64,000 nucleotides of DNA, from assembly GCF_949628265.1 (NCBI RefSeq), contig NC_088786.1:31579681-31643680 (forward strand). The letters run 5' to 3'. Position 1 is the stretch's first letter; every line of letters starts with the position of its first letter. Of this stretch, positions 44,538 to 58,215 are shown one piece after another. The stretch is from Cloeon dipterum (lineage: Eukaryota; Arthropoda; Insecta; Ephemeroptera; Baetidae). The position numbers and the translations under genes were made by a program. The notes below the pieces were generated by a model, which saw only the letters and a program-made list of their open reading frames with translations, did no database searches and was not told where the DNA came from.

Positions 44538-47500
44538 TTAATTCTTGGTTGCTCTTTGCGAGAGCCACTGCTGGCAAATTCTCTTCATCGCTGACTGGTT
44601 TGTACGGTCTGCTTCGTCGAGGATCATTTTCACGTCCGCCTCTTTGCCAGATTTAACTGCCAGTAAGTATGCTGATTTCAAAAATCCACATGTGAGGTGA
44701 GCTTCAATCTGACATTTATTTATTTATTAGCATCTCTGTCAAAGTGGAATTTAAGTAATTTCCCAAACCTTTGCTTTGGAGCCTGCAACATGCCTCAGCA
44801 GAGGTTCGGAGAGCATGATTCCATCAGACTGTTCATTGACTAATCTCTTGATGCATTGGAGCAACAAATCATCACTGCACGTTGCTGCGTCAGCTGAGCC
44901 TGAACTCTGGATGCAATTTATTAGTTGCGGTATGTTTTTGCTTTTCTTAGCGTTGACAAGGTACTCGGCCACTAAAGAGTACACATTGTTCGCCTTCAAT
45001 CGGAAGTACTGGATGATTCTGTGCAAAAAAAACACTTTAAAATCGACTGCTCACGGACACTGCAGGATTTCATACCTGAAAGTGATTCCAAATCCCTCTT
45101 CAATATTCTTTCCGCAAAGCAGGACCAAGGCAGCGACAAGCGTGCGCTCATTGGAGTCTCCGAAGAGTGTAGGAATGTAGATCACTTTGCCAGCAGGTGC
45201 CTTCATTTGGCACAGCTCAGCAGAAACGGTTACCACAGCAGTTCGGTCTTCTGACTCGCATTGTACCAGAAATTTGGCGGCTTCAAGTTGGCGGACGATG
45301 GTGTTGACGTGATGATCCAAAGTGCGGGCTGGCATCTTCAATGGGATTTGACACTCAGTTTCGGTCCCGTCTGGTGATTCGGACGAGCGGCCACTGCTCA
45401 TTGAACTTTCCCTCCTTTTGGAATCTGACAAACGAAGAACAAGAAACATTGCTAAGAACTAAAAACGCTAAATTGGTTGACAGCTCACCAGCAGAAGCCC
45501 AGTGCTCCGAAAGTTCATCTTCAATGTGGCCTCTGGCCTTGACGAGGTGATCAGCATTCATATCAGAGTAGCAGCGGGCACAAGCTTTGTAGAAACGGAT
45601 ACATGTCATTGCGGCTCGTACCAAATCTCTGGCGAACAGCTGCAGCTGGTAAAGCGAGTTTAGCAGTCCTTGCTGCTCAAGCAATCGCGCCACGTGCATT
45701 ATTATGTTCTAAAAATTTACAAATGAGAGATAGGACACTAGAAGAAAGGACGATTTACCTTCCACGTGTCCAATGATGGATCCATCTTTCTCATTTCCTC
45801 AAGAAGCTGGGCAATAAGTCCTTGCACCAAACAAGGCTTGTAGAGGGCGTCTGCAAAAATATCTGGCTCTACATTTTTGTCCTTGACAAATCTCAAAGCC
45901 TCTTTCAGGTCGCCGCGAGACAATAGGAATGAAATCGTGACGGACGGCGTCCCGTACGTTTGCAGATAATACTGGCACTCCGAGTAGAAGACTGATTGTT
46001 TAGTAGAGTCATTCATGGGAATCTTCCCCTGCGATATCGCCGACAGATTGCTCAGTGTGTGCAGTACTGACAATGCTGGTGAATTAATGTGCTCCGACTG
46101 CTTAACCACGGCATTATCAACGACATAGCTGGAGTCTTCAAGAATCCTGATTATTTCTGACAGCAATGGGGCCGGCACCGCGTCTTGGGACGGAGCCAAA
46201 GGCTGCAGACAGTGGGCCAGGTGCTCTCTGGCCTCGAGCCATTTGCCGGCTCTGAGACACGCTTTCCCCCAGGCAGCCCACACTCCCGTGCGGTCCAACC
46301 CAGCCTTGGTGGACACCTCCAGGGCCAACGCCCACAGCTCCGCTGTTAGCAGTCTATCCCTGAGATGGCGCAGGGCATGCCCACCTGGAAGTCTTAATTA
46401 GCACATACTGGTTCACACGCATTCCAGATAACTCCTTACTTAATGGAAGAGGCTCCACGGGCAAAAAATTGGAACAGCCGTTTCTGACCAGAAGAGAGAG
46501 CACGTCAACCTGTCCTAACACCCGGTCGCAATGAGCGATTCCAGAATTCAGGGCTGCTTTTGCGTATCGCACCTTGGCAGCAACAACTAAGCTCCTGTAA
46601 TAAATCAAATAATAGTTGATGAGAGGAATTTTTTGTTGATAAGCCCTAACGTTAAGAAAACTCGGGAGGTTTCCAAACTTGATATGATCCATTTGAGATA
46701 AAAAAGTTTGACACCTAATTTTTTTTTATTATTTTGCACAGCTCATCTTGTAGGCTATGAGCTCACCACGTCCCAATAACACTGCCAAGCAGATAACATT
46801 GGGCCTGATTTGCCGCAGAGGAGCTTGGGCCCAATGTGACCAATTTTCGCCTCCCCCCACTTAGGTATTTTTTGAAAAGCCAGAAATTTTTCTCTAAAGC
46901 CACTGGGAAGGTGCGAAAACCAGCAAATAGCGCCTCCCAGCCCTTTGAGCATCTTGAGTTACTTTATTTACCACCTTTTGCCATCTCAGACATTGGGCAG
47001 TCAGTAATAGATCCCCGAAACGCTCAAATATCTCCCGTTGCCTTTTGACATTACTAGCAATGCCTTAAAAATGCGATCCAACGGGCTGGTTAGTATTAAG
47101 AATGAATATAGAAATCAAGAATGCAACTATTTAAAAATATCTCTTAAAAGTTAAAAAAAAAATTTCAAGCATTTAGTCTTTAGACAGAGGAAAGAAACAC
47201 AAGCCTATAAACTTACCTTGCCATTTTGATCACAAGACTGTAGTCAAGCTCAGGGTTGATGACGCCAGGGGTTGGCAACGCAAGCAAGCGGAGCATATTC
47301 TCAGAAGCTTCCAGCAGAAACCTTGGCTGAGCTGCAGAATGTTCTGAGTGGAGCGCCAATATGGACAGGCACAACGCGACGCTTGGCGCGTGTTCAAATG
47401 AAAACTCTTCGCGGACAGTTATGTTCAGAGCGTCGTCTGCACATAAAACCCATTCAATGATGCAAGTGAGAACTGACGAGCTATGAGAGTGATTGGCATT

Positions 47501-50500
47501 TTTGTTTTCTTGTGCAGCTGTGTCCTTCCTGATGTAGATACTGCAGTCATCGCAAATTCGAACTAACAGCTCACCGTAGCCGTCAACCTGCGTAAAACAA
47601 GTTAAATTTTCAAAGAATGGAATATTTATTTAATGCTTACTTTGCTCCGGTTGCTTGAACAAGAGCCGCATACAACTCGGCCGCAACGCCTGCAGTGGTG
47701 ACGCCGATTGAACATGGTGAATGGTACTAGTTGGCAGCACATGCAATCCCTTGCCTATAGGGTTAAAATTGTCAAAACTCTTCCCACTTGATTTATAAAA
47801 CAGAATTCTTGTTGTGTTGTATTTGTGATTTGCCCCAATCTTCCAATCGCAAAAATTCTTACTAGGAAACTCTGAGCATGCTCTATGTTTATTTAGTCAA
47901 GAGTTAATTGAATTTGAGCACATTTCAACAATGCAAGTAAAAAGTTGTATACAAAACTCAGAAGGAACAAAATCCTGATTTAATATGGGAGCCAATTAAA
48001 TGTTCCCTTGCACAGCATAAAAAGCTATTGCAAATGCAGTGATACAATTATCATTATAGCGGTTTTATCGTCAATTTAAAAAAAGTACCTCATCATTAGG
48101 AACCCAATCACTTTTCAAAGGTGGGTTTGGGGGCATGACGAATGGAACAGGTCCGATACTCATAGACCCCGAGGACATGGAAATCAACAGATCGTCCAGC
48201 TCCGGAGGTGAGGGCTCGATCCTTTGCACGACGCGAAAATCTAGCGCTTTGTTGGCATACGACCTCAACATCGCATCAATAGCTGCAGGCTGAGCAGGGT
48301 GATCTGAGGGGATGGCTGCAATGTTTGAAAGTTAAATTTAACAATATTAAAATGATAAAATTGTAATGCTAACTTACCACTCATGTCGTGGCTTCTTAAA
48401 ATTGTGAGGGCTTCTGCGCACAGAGCAAGTTTAGTGTTCATCACCATTTGCTCTAGCAGCAGTTGGGGTTTGCAGACCATGGCTCGGTCTCTCTCTTGCT
48501 CTGCAGCTGGGAGCAAACTCAAAATCGACAATCCAACAGACCAGAGTTGCAGACTAGCCAGAACCCTTGCATTTTCTTTCAGCCAAGACTTGCATGATGT
48601 CAGCGCAAAGTTGACTATGAACTGGAGAGACTCCATGGAAGTTAGGGAGCCAAGAAGTCGCCTACAGATTGAAACTGCACGCTCCATTGGAACTGACTCC
48701 AGGAGCTGCATTGAGAATGTTAAGAATGGGCTAGTTTAAAAAAAGCATTGCTTGCCTTTTTGGCCGCTGAAATATTTTCAGATTCCAAGAGAGGAGCTAC
48801 AAGATTGCAGTCAATCAGGTGGTTTGCTTTGCTGGGAATGCCATGGAGATCAGCCCATTTCATGCAGAGACGGAACTGAAAGAAATTATTATTGTTGACG
48901 TCAACATGGTTTTGTGCACAATTTGCACAGTGCATTAACCAACTGACCTTTTTAGCTTCAATCAAGACCTGAAGAACTTTACCAGGATCTGAATCAGACA
49001 GCAGTAATATTTGGTGCCAACCATCAGAGAAAGGTGTCTGCAAAAAGTTATTTTTTACAGAATTATTGAAAGAATAAAAAAAACTGTTTTCACTAACCTC
49101 ATTAGACTTATAGTAGCAGAGGGAATTGTGCACTTGTTGGTAAATAGTAACTCTATTCAAAGCATTTGACACCTCGGCTCTAGTTTCTTTTGAAATTTCA
49201 GGGTCACCAAGAACGGTCTTCAAGACCTCAATACTATCATCGCCTGACCAGTGTTGAATATTTCTCAAAATGCACTGCGCGCGAAGTTCAGCCGTGCCCA
49301 AAGACAACGCTAATCTGTGCGGAGTTTCAATGCCTATTTTGATAAAAAAATTTAAATCCTAAGCCAAAGTAGGTCTTAAAATACAAACCATGTCGTTGAG
49401 GCTGGCTGGCGGCAAAATACAGCAACAGCTCTTTAAATGTCTGCAGACAGACATTCTCGAATATCATACTCTCTGGAAGTGAGTAGAACACTTGGATGCA
49501 CTCATCTTCATGCTGACCGACAACACATTGGTCCAAGAGAGGCCAAATCTTGTCCAGCAACATATGAGGGGGCGTTAGGGCTCCAAGTATCAAATTTCCA
49601 GACCCAAGGGAGGAAAAGAGGGCAAATTTTTCCGCAAGATAGCGATCAAGGCTCTCAGTGTGAGGGTAAAACTGGTACTCCTGCAAGAATATTTGTCAAT
49701 TTTAAGATTTAATAAGCTTACAATTAATAGCCCACTTGAACTCCGCGTCGCAATCTCTCTGCCAAAAGCGCGATAATCCAACACCGTTTGCTTATAAACT
49801 GCAACACGCTTTGGTTCAAATTGCAATTTTCCCACGCAGCATCAAAGTGAGGTTGATCTTCAGGTTTTGCTCCCAGTAGTTCTATTGATGACTGCAGTAA
49901 AATCCCAAACTTGGTTGAATCCTCAACAGTGACAACTAAGCCTATTGATTGATAAAATATCAGTCAACAGAAAAAGAAACGCGTTTAAATGCCATACCAT
50001 TACATTCGTTATCATCGGTTACATTTTCCCAAGCTGCTCTCCAGTCAGCAACTTGCAGTTTCAGTTGTCCAGTCGCGTAAGCTTCAAGAAATTGGAGTAT
50101 GGTCGGGATGTTGAAAGCGCAATCTTTGGCTGTGCATGTATCTGGCAAATAATCGCGTGAGAGCGGAAGCAGGTATTCACGGCTAGCCTCTACAGCTGCT
50201 TCAAGAGAAGACAGTGATGAGATTCCGAGATACTGCAGAATCAGAGGCGTCAGCAACAGATTGAAGCAGCCCTCTTCCAGCGACCCTTCAACTCTAACGT
50301 TGTGGGAAATGTAGTTCACAACTGCCGTTTTCAATTGAGATTCTAATTTCTCAACTTCGTACACCTAAACAAGTATAAGTTAGTGAAATTCCATTGATGC
50401 CATTAATAGGTTACTAAGAAAAAGGAAAATGCATAAACAAATGATAAAAAATATTAACTTGCACAAGTGCCTGAGAAAATTACCTGAATAAATGGTCCAT

Positions 50501-53500
50501 GAATGGTCCCTTGACTAACAGCAAACAAAGCCATTTTGTTATCCATGTTCCACATCAAATCACTACTAATTTTGTCCTCAAAATGACTATCAAAATCCAT
50601 TCCAACTAGTTGCTTCAACAAGCTGGAGAGAGTGACAAATCCCATCTGCCCAATGTGATAGCCAATGCAGTTGTAAGCTGCTTTTCGTTCCAACCAGCTG
50701 CTTGAGGTAAGTCCACTGTCGCAGCCCAACGTAATCAGGCTATGCAGCATCAGCAAATTGCAAATGTTGCACAGGAAGGCGGCTCTCTGAGGATTTTCCT
50801 CCAGCTGAGTTAAGTCAACGCTACTCAGTTTTGTTGTCAAGCCTAAAATTTGCATTATTTCCGCGCTGTTAGAGAAGGTTTGCAAATCGCTGCTGTTGAC
50901 TAGGATTGCATCGCTTTGCTTGATCGCGGCCAACAGTTCCATCAAAATTTTGGCGGCTAGCTCTGCAGGGTCTTCTTTGGAATCCTTTAAACAACACATA
51001 GTTTCAAAATTCAAGAAGTATCAGCTTAATAAATGGTATGTTTTAATTGTGTATGCTATGTTTACCTGTTGGCAGGTGGCAGCATTCAAACTAACTTTAG
51101 CCCACGCAGACGCTGCCGGTTGAAGTGCCACTGCAAAATTTTTACTCTCTGTGGACTGCTGAAAACGAGGGCAGCAAGCCCCAACAACAGCTTCCAGCAA
51201 GTGAAGGTTTAGTCTTTTTGACACTCTCTCGACGCGTCCAAGTGGTGCTTCGTAGTCGAAAATGAGCCGGCTGAGGATTTGTTCCCAATGTTCTTCCAAC
51301 AGATCAAAAGGGTTGGACAATGCTAAAGAAAAATATTATTATTTTTTATAACAAACGTTGGGATGAAAAACCTTCAGCACTAGCTGGTGCACATCTATTC
51401 AGAATGAAAGACAGTGTTTGCAGATACCAAACGATATCTTGCAGAAAGTGCAGTTCCTCTTTCCCTGCATCTCTGACTCCTCTAACTTCTGCAAATTAAA
51501 GTTATTAAATTAATTTTAGTTGTCTCGACCCAGAGTTCAAATTAAATTACCATAACATTTGTTGGAGTCTGCCAAGGTTTTAATTATCTGGCGGACCTTC
51601 ACAATTTTCTCCTTGGCCAAGCAATCGGAGCTTAAAAAGTCAGCCATATCTTCTTGGAGAGAGGAAGTGAAGCTAATATAGTTGCTGAGCGTATTAGCAT
51701 TCAAAGGGATTTCCCAGTTTCCAAGAGTTTCAGCAGCGCTGCCACATTTTTTCTGTGGAAAATGAAAAAAAATCATGTCACATTTGAGTGTATTTTTCAT
51801 TGTCCACCTTGGTGCGCAAGAATCGGAAGAGTTCCATGAAGGAAGAGACAAAGTTGGAATAGCCTCTGCCCTTGACTCCAGGCTTTGTTTGGTTGAATTT
51901 GATGTGCTGAGACACAACGTCCATCAAACTAGACGATGCATTGCCAGAGTTTCCAAGACATAGGGCTGCATCCACAGACACCATTACTTTGTCCGAAATA
52001 TCATAGAGGATCATATTAGCCCTTCGGTTTTCCAGCAGAAGCTTCTCCATTCCGTGTACTGGAGGGGCCAGAGCCAAAACCTTTTCCACGAGACTAGTCA
52101 CCGAGACCGCATTCATGCCCATTAGGGCAGCTCTGCGCACCATCTGTAAAATCATTTCCTGTCACGTCGATAAAAATCATTGATAAAAATAATCACGTCT
52201 AATGAAGACGAGGCCAGTGTATGGCTGCTGCCTTGTCCCAATTCTACCGCAAAATCTCTTGAGTTGCTGCCAGGATCACAGCTTTTGGAAACTTCCAGCG
52301 ACAGGGAGTTAAAGAGTTCAAGGAAGTTTGCTTCGTTGGCCACTTCCGAGTTGGCCAGTTGAAAAGTCTGAAAAACGTCACTTAGCTCCAGGGCTGGAAT
52401 AATTTCTCTTCTACCTGGACTACTTGCTGAGCTTTCCTATAGTCCCCCCTTGACAAACAGAGAACTGCCAAACTGGTTTGGCTCGCCAGCAAAATGTTGA
52501 CTATCGAATCAGCTTCATTTGGAAGTTTGTTCAACGCTCGAGATTTCCTCCTACTGAGTCTTTTGCTTCTTCCGCCCGAGCTGAGCATCAAGCCCCCTGA
52601 ATAAATCAATGATATTAATGAAATCAATGAAAGAGTTAGCAGCAAAACCTGTAGTATTTGATCCTGAGCCGCTAGACTTATCTGTATTTTCTGAGCGACT
52701 TGATCTCTGCGACGTCTTTCTTTTCCTTGATCTTGTCTCCCCCAACTCATCATCGCTTTCGCTACTGCTTGCAGAGCTGAGATATCCTCTCTGAGGCTGG
52801 GGAATGCAACTCATAGACTTCTTTTCGTAATCAATGACATCAGTGAGGTCGGTGACGATCTGGAGCCGCCACCAAGCCTCAGTCACAATTTGGCAAAACC
52901 TGAATGGAAGATTTTTATCAATTGACACAAGTTCACTTTGCTAAACTTACGATGAAATTTTCTTTTGCAACTCCTGATTGTCCTTGACTTCAATGTCGGA
53001 TTTGTGTTTGTAAACAGACGAGCTGCAGTCGATCAGACAATCTTTCATGAAAGACAATGCATCTCGAATTATCAGAGGTCCACAAATGAATCCGTTTCTT
53101 CTCTTGGCAGTGGTTTTCGCTTTGGTTGAGGGTGAGGGTGCGCAGAAATTTGGTTGGTTCATCACTTGCACTGGCGAAAGAGAACTCTCAGTGACAGTAG
53201 CTAGACTTTTAAGGGAATCTTCATCTTCACCACCGCTATCAGAGGTTCCTTCGTCAGCTTTCAAATGTTCAAATCGTAGAAATAGCAGTGAAAAGATGTT
53301 CTCCAAAATTTCCAGCCTTTCAAGAAGAAAAGAAATATAACAGTTACAAATTTCCAGTCCAAGTTTTTTACCTATAGCTTAATGGGTACAGTTTTTTCAA
53401 TAGCACTTGAATTTTGCTCAATTCCTCCTTCATACTAAAAGAGTTTTCTTTATACTGCTCAAAACTCTTTGGCTGGTGATCTAATGTTAATTATAATTCA

Positions 53501-55125
53501 ATTGTAATGAAGAGCTGCAGAGCAGAGCAATCAAACCTTTTGAGTCCCAAGAGATCAAGAACAATTTCATAGTTTTCATCATGATGATGTAGCCTTGAAA
53601 AACCACACATTCCCAAGAGACTGATTTCGTGTCATCCTCTTTACAACTCTTCAGTAGCTTGAGGACATCATCCCAATCGGAATCCAACAAAACACCAGAC
53701 TGGTGAAGAACTCTTAATGCTGAATGCTTGTTCAAGAGGCTCATCGCAACAGCTCCATTTGTCTCCGCTGAATAGCTAGATTGCTTCTTTAGCCATGATA
53801 TCACCATTTCCCTTTTGACCAACAAATGCTCCAGTCTTTGCAGAGTAGGGTCCTAAGTTTTATTATTAGAATGATAATTTTGTATTATAAATTTAATGTA
53901 ACCATTGAATGCGTAATAAACTTGGATATCACAGAGCTTTCGCAACAATGTTGAGTCCACAAATAATATTGTATGATAGGAGAGAGTTCTTGAATGCTAG
54001 GCCCTAGGATGTCAGTCTTACTTTCAGATAAAGATCCATACAGGCCACTCTGAAACACACCATTTAGGATTCCGATTTTTCAGAATATTAAGCCTACGAG
54101 ATAATCAAGGATCCAATGTTTTTTATTGCAGCCCTGAAGAAGAAAGGCACCTTGAACATTCAAAGTGCCATCTGGTTTTAGAATTTCCTCTTCACTAGGC
54201 ACTGCGAGTTGACAGTAGGCAATTGAACACGCAGGTGGCGTTTCTTTTCTCGAAAGTAGAGCTAATAATATTTCTTTTTGGTTCATCACTCCATCGATTG
54301 AGAGCTGATGAATCTTTGGCATATGCTGTGATGCATCTCCTACGACGGCCAATAGGTGCAATACAATGGCAGACAAAGCTGAGAAAAAATTAGCAAACAG
54401 TGATAATAAAAGAGGCAAGAAAAGTTTTTTCAAACCTTGCTGGTCTTTGTTTTCGAGGGATTGAAAAGCTGCATGCAGAGATTCTTGGATTATTTTCAAC
54501 AAGTCATAGTCCAGCCCGGACAAGTGACTTAAATACGGGCTGAGCAAGTGATTGACAAGACCCGTGGTTGCATGCACTTCTCCTCTTATAATACTGTCGT
54601 GAAAGTATTCAGCAACATGCGAAGGCAAAACAATCTCTTTTCCACTTTGTTTGGAGTTTATGATTGCTCTGTTTAGCTTGCGAACGTCCTAAACAAACCA
54701 TTAGAGTGGACTTTGATTACAATTTTCAATTCATTTTAATACCATGGCAATATGTTGTGGAGCTTTTAACAAAGACAAGAGGCTCTCTAAGCTTGCACAT
54801 TTGGTGAGTAAGAGGAGGTCTGATGACACTTTCAACTTGCGCAATAACCTAGCCACAAGCCACAACAGATGATGATTATTGCAGATGATCCCTCGTGAAG
54901 GGCGTCTGTTGGAAAAATAAATTAACGCAATTTTGTAAGCTGTCAAAAGCTTTAAAATCACTTGTCATACAAATGAAAGTCGTCGGTCTCATCTTCCAGG
55001 TCTCCGACGATTCGGTACAAAGCCAGCTCGGCCTCCTTTTTCTCCGACTCGGTAATATGCGTGCCCTCCAAGAACAGCCATACTCTCTTGTCAATAAAGA
55101 GCTGCAGATATTCTGCGATTTTCAT
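44538..55125 (-). CDS. ZFYVE26: ZFYVE26 (spastizin / FYVE-CENT) homologue
   Basis: ZFYVE26 binds PI3P and works with spatacsin in lysosome reformation, autophagy and cytokinesis. Thirty-two exons on the complement (starts): 55125, 54905, 54688, 54378, 54049, 53852, 53480, 53316, 52899, 52596, 52367, 52143, 51752, 51488, 51322, 50984, 50364, 49935, 49680, 49333, 49037, 48875, 48705, 48315, 47754, 47587, 46594, 46384, 45708, 45424, 45018, 44708; 2643 residues (human 2539). The FYVE domain (about 1875-1945) has [29 protein letters not shown] and RICDDC, with its zinc Cys and PI3P-binding RRHHCR intact. Conserved C-terminal blocks include [30 protein letters not shown] and IPTLFGDS. The rest is helical repeat. 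Exon 22 ends in a GC donor (AAG/GCAAGC). The intron between exons 3 and 4 is 57 nt with no in-frame stop. The ATG at 55125 is the first in frame after a TTG-initiated extension; the true N-terminus could differ. Confidence 0.94.
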
Positions 55126-56446
55126 CGCAGAACGTAGAGCTAGTGACAAATTGCGTATATCTTGGACGACTCGACTTTGACGTAAAAGCAGAGACAGAGA
55201 GGCAACCAATTCCAGCTGCTACTGACTGGTGTCGCGTATTTGTCAACATTGGCTGTCACGTGATCCGAGCCATTCAGGCGGGCCAGTCCCAGCCAGTCCT
55301 GGGCCTGTCAGCGCGGCGGGAGAATTGGCAAGGCGCGAAGGCGCTGGCGGGCAATCACAGGCGAGAAGTTTGGAAGACTCACACTTTTCGCCCAACTCAC
55401 ACCTCTCGCTAGGATAGGGCATTATAGATTCTTGCCATCAGGGCGAGAAGTGTGAGTGATCGGAAAGTGTGAGTCCCCCGTAGCAATAAGTTTGCAATAC
55501 ATCATACTAGCTTACAAGCTGAGTGCTGCAAGCCGAAGGAGGAGGAAAGCGCTCCAAACCAAATTAATATCATTGTTCATCTTCTGTACTTCCTGGTTCC
55601 TGCCGTCGAGGACTGTTAGTATTATGAGGGCGTTCATGTCGTTCTGGAATGCAATCCATTCATTTTTCATCCTCTGTATGTTATTTGCGCTTTGGTGCTA
55701 GTGCAAGTCTGTACCAGTCTGTACCGTCTGTACGAAAATAGCACAATCATAGCATAACTTGCATATTCATACATAATTTAGTTTCCTGTCTTGATTTTTT
55801 AGGTATGTATGTATCATATTATGTTATGTTACAGGTATACATACGTACATCATTGGTATCATACATTACACATTGATTAGCCTTTAAAATGCATGTATGA
55901 TATGTATGTAACTAAATTACGTACATATATTTTCTGAAAAAATTCAAGAATATAATAATTATTACATAATCATGTGATACGCACGCAGGTATACATATTA
56001 TCATAAAATAATTTAAGGAATAATACCATCACACGTATGAATATGGAAAAGTTACGCCGGGTTACACATCATCTCGCCAGTTCTTATGAGAATATCTTTC
56101 ATAAATATGTATGTTAATATAAATTAAGGGTGGCAAAAAGTTTTATTTTTCTATAATTCTTATCACACGTAATTAAATACATGATAATATAAAATGTATA
56201 CTTATACATAACATGATTGATTAATTAACACCATTAAAATAATTATATCTAATTACATAATATGTTGAAAATGAACTCTTGATAATTATGAATGTAATTT
56301 TATTAAAGAGAAACAATCTGATGCACAGATTTTGTGATTAAAATTACATACTTAACACAATAATGTATGACTATGTAACATTTTTGTGTCAGATATTAGC
56401 CATGTTTGCCAATAATTGTAATGTAAAATTATTCTACTTTTTTGCA
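55126..56446. promoter_or_regulatory. Divergent promoter region between ZFYVE26 (-) and the Ser/Pro-rich gene (+)
   Basis: The first 300 bp are GC-richer and probably serve both genes. An imperfect inverted repeat built on ACTCACAC/GTGTGAGT (arms 55376-55409 and 55443-55475) lies here and contains two GTGAGT donor-like sites. From about 55780 the sequence is AT-rich with recurrent TATGTATGTA/CATACATACG tracts and no gene. An acceptor TTTTTTTGCAG ends at 56446, so the + gene has an upstream untranslated exon. Confidence 0.5.
55376..55475. repeat. Imperfect inverted repeat near divergent promoters
   Basis: Arms of about 34 nt (55376-55409 and 55443-55475) pair through GACTCACACTTT and its complement, and through CTCACACCTCTCGC opposite GCGAGAAGTGTGAG. 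The loop is about 33 nt. Confidence 0.6.
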
Positions 56447-56457
56447 GCCACCTCGAG

Positions 56458-58215
56458 ATGGATCTCTACAAGCAAATGGAAATTATCGACAAGCGCAACA
56501 AATTGTGCAAAGTGGGCAATGCACCAATTACCAAGAAGTCTTGGAAAGCCAAAACATCACATATACTGCAATTCAACCTTCCACTTTTACAAAATGATGA
56601 AGACCTCGAATTCAGTTTGCGTCAGGTGCTAGACAGGAAGCGAGCCTTATACAAGATTATGTATCCATTCCTAACACTGGATCAAATCCAGAAGAAGGCC
56701 ATTGACTCTCTTGGATTAAAAGGGTAGGTGTTCAACTAGCCGCTACATTGAACAGTGTAAATTTTTTAATTAATTTGTACAGAGTGAAAAACAACTTTGG
56801 TGCCAAAAATTCGGCTTATCCAGGGCTCATTCCCTCAGTTACTGTGCACCCAGCTATGATGCTTGATTTCCATTCTTACTACCAAAGCTGCGTGGTAGCT
56901 GTAGACCAAAGTGGTCCAGACTTGATGGTAAGCCCTTTTTGGAACTGGAATTCTTAAGTCTTGACGCGCATTGCAGCACAGCAGGTCGTCATCGTTCAGA
57001 TCCTCCTGTGATGTGTCTCCCGCTGCTAAGATTTCTGTCTCTCTCATTTCACCTGGGGCAGACAAAAATGACAAAAATAAAGATAGCCAAGTCTTCAAAG
57101 TGCCTCAAACACCACCACCCACCAAAGCCAAAATATATAAAACACCAGTCACTGCTGCAAAGGAAATTGAATCTTCCCCCTCGTCAGCCTCAATTGAATC
57201 GGCTTATAGCCTGTTTGCTGACCTGCCAGAGTCCCCCAAGCCAAAGCCCAAGGTAGCAATGAGAAGACCTCTTAAAGTTTAAAGTAGTACCTTCTCATTT
57301 TGTTCAATTTAGGCTTGCAAAAGTCTGGGGACTGTTGTTAGGAAGAGACTGATTGGAGATGATTCCGACCATGATGTCAGTGAATGCAATACTCCAGCTT
57401 CCAGTTTGAAAACAAGTAAGATAATTATAGTTGGCTTTCAAGCGCCATTAAATTAACAATCTGTATGTAGGAAGAAAATCAACTCCTGGCAACTTGTACC
57501 ACTCATCTCCAATGAAGCCCAGAATCCAGAAGATCACACCAAAGTTCCTTTGCCAGTCTGAAAGCAGCATTTCCGCGGACGAGGACAGAGCTAGATTCCA
57601 AAAATCTATGGCTGCCATGACGAGAAAGAGAACTCTGCGTGGCACTCCGTTGCCTGCCTTCGCCATGCCCAAACGACGGGCTCCAACTCCTCTGGTGGAG
57701 CGCAATACCCAGTCGAAGCTACGACAACTAACACCCTTGAAGAGAAGAGTAGGCTATTTGGAATTATTTCAGGAAATATAATTTTAATTTATGATTTGCT
57801 CAGTTTTCTCTGGGTTCCGAGATGACATGCCAAGACTCACTTTTTGGCAACCAGACGCGTGCTCTCAAATCTGCTTGTGACTTGAGCAATCTGATTTCGC
57901 TGGGACAGACAGACGAGAATTTTGCTCCTCTGTGTGAATTTGAAGAGCAGGCAGACGACGTCAACAATGGCTTCACTGCAGAGCAATCTGATGAACAATA
58001 TCTCCAGGAGGATAGTGAGACCACAGAGGATGATCAATTTGGCCTTCCAACCACCAACTACGTTGACAAGGTGACCAATTTTTTGATCCAGTTGGAGTCT
58101 GAGAAACATCCAGTTCCGGTATGTTGATTGATTATGTTCTGAGTCTCTTAAGTTAAAGTGATTAAAAAAATTGCAGATGGATAGTGCACCTGAATATTCT
58201 TCACCTGAAATATGA
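56458..58215 (+). CDS. Uncharacterised Ser/Pro-rich, probably nuclear protein
   Basis: I do not recognise the family. Exons 56458-56723, 56783-56927, 56977-57252, 57313-57415, 57471-57748, 57804-58118, 58177-58215; 473 residues. The N-terminus is charged and helical (MDLYKQMEIIDKRNKLCK). The middle is low-complexity, with many SP/TP sites (VPQTPPPTKAK, ESPKPKPK). A very basic stretch (RKSTPGNLYHSSPMKP, MTRKRTLRGTPLP, AMPKRRAPTP, TPLKRR) could serve as a nuclear localisation signal and proline-directed kinase target. An acidic C-terminal part follows (EDSETTEDDQFG), ending EYSSPEI. No transmembrane segment or signal peptide is seen. All splice joins keep frame, so it is a real gene. It may be a cell-cycle or chromatin regulator, but that is only inferred from composition. 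AATAAA at about 58398 fits the 3' end. Confidence 0.85.

Noticed and set aside
55126-55209. ZFYVE26 reading frame extended to 55209
   Set aside because: That codon is TTG; no ATG lies upstream in frame, so 55125 is the simplest start, though an upstream exon cannot be excluded.
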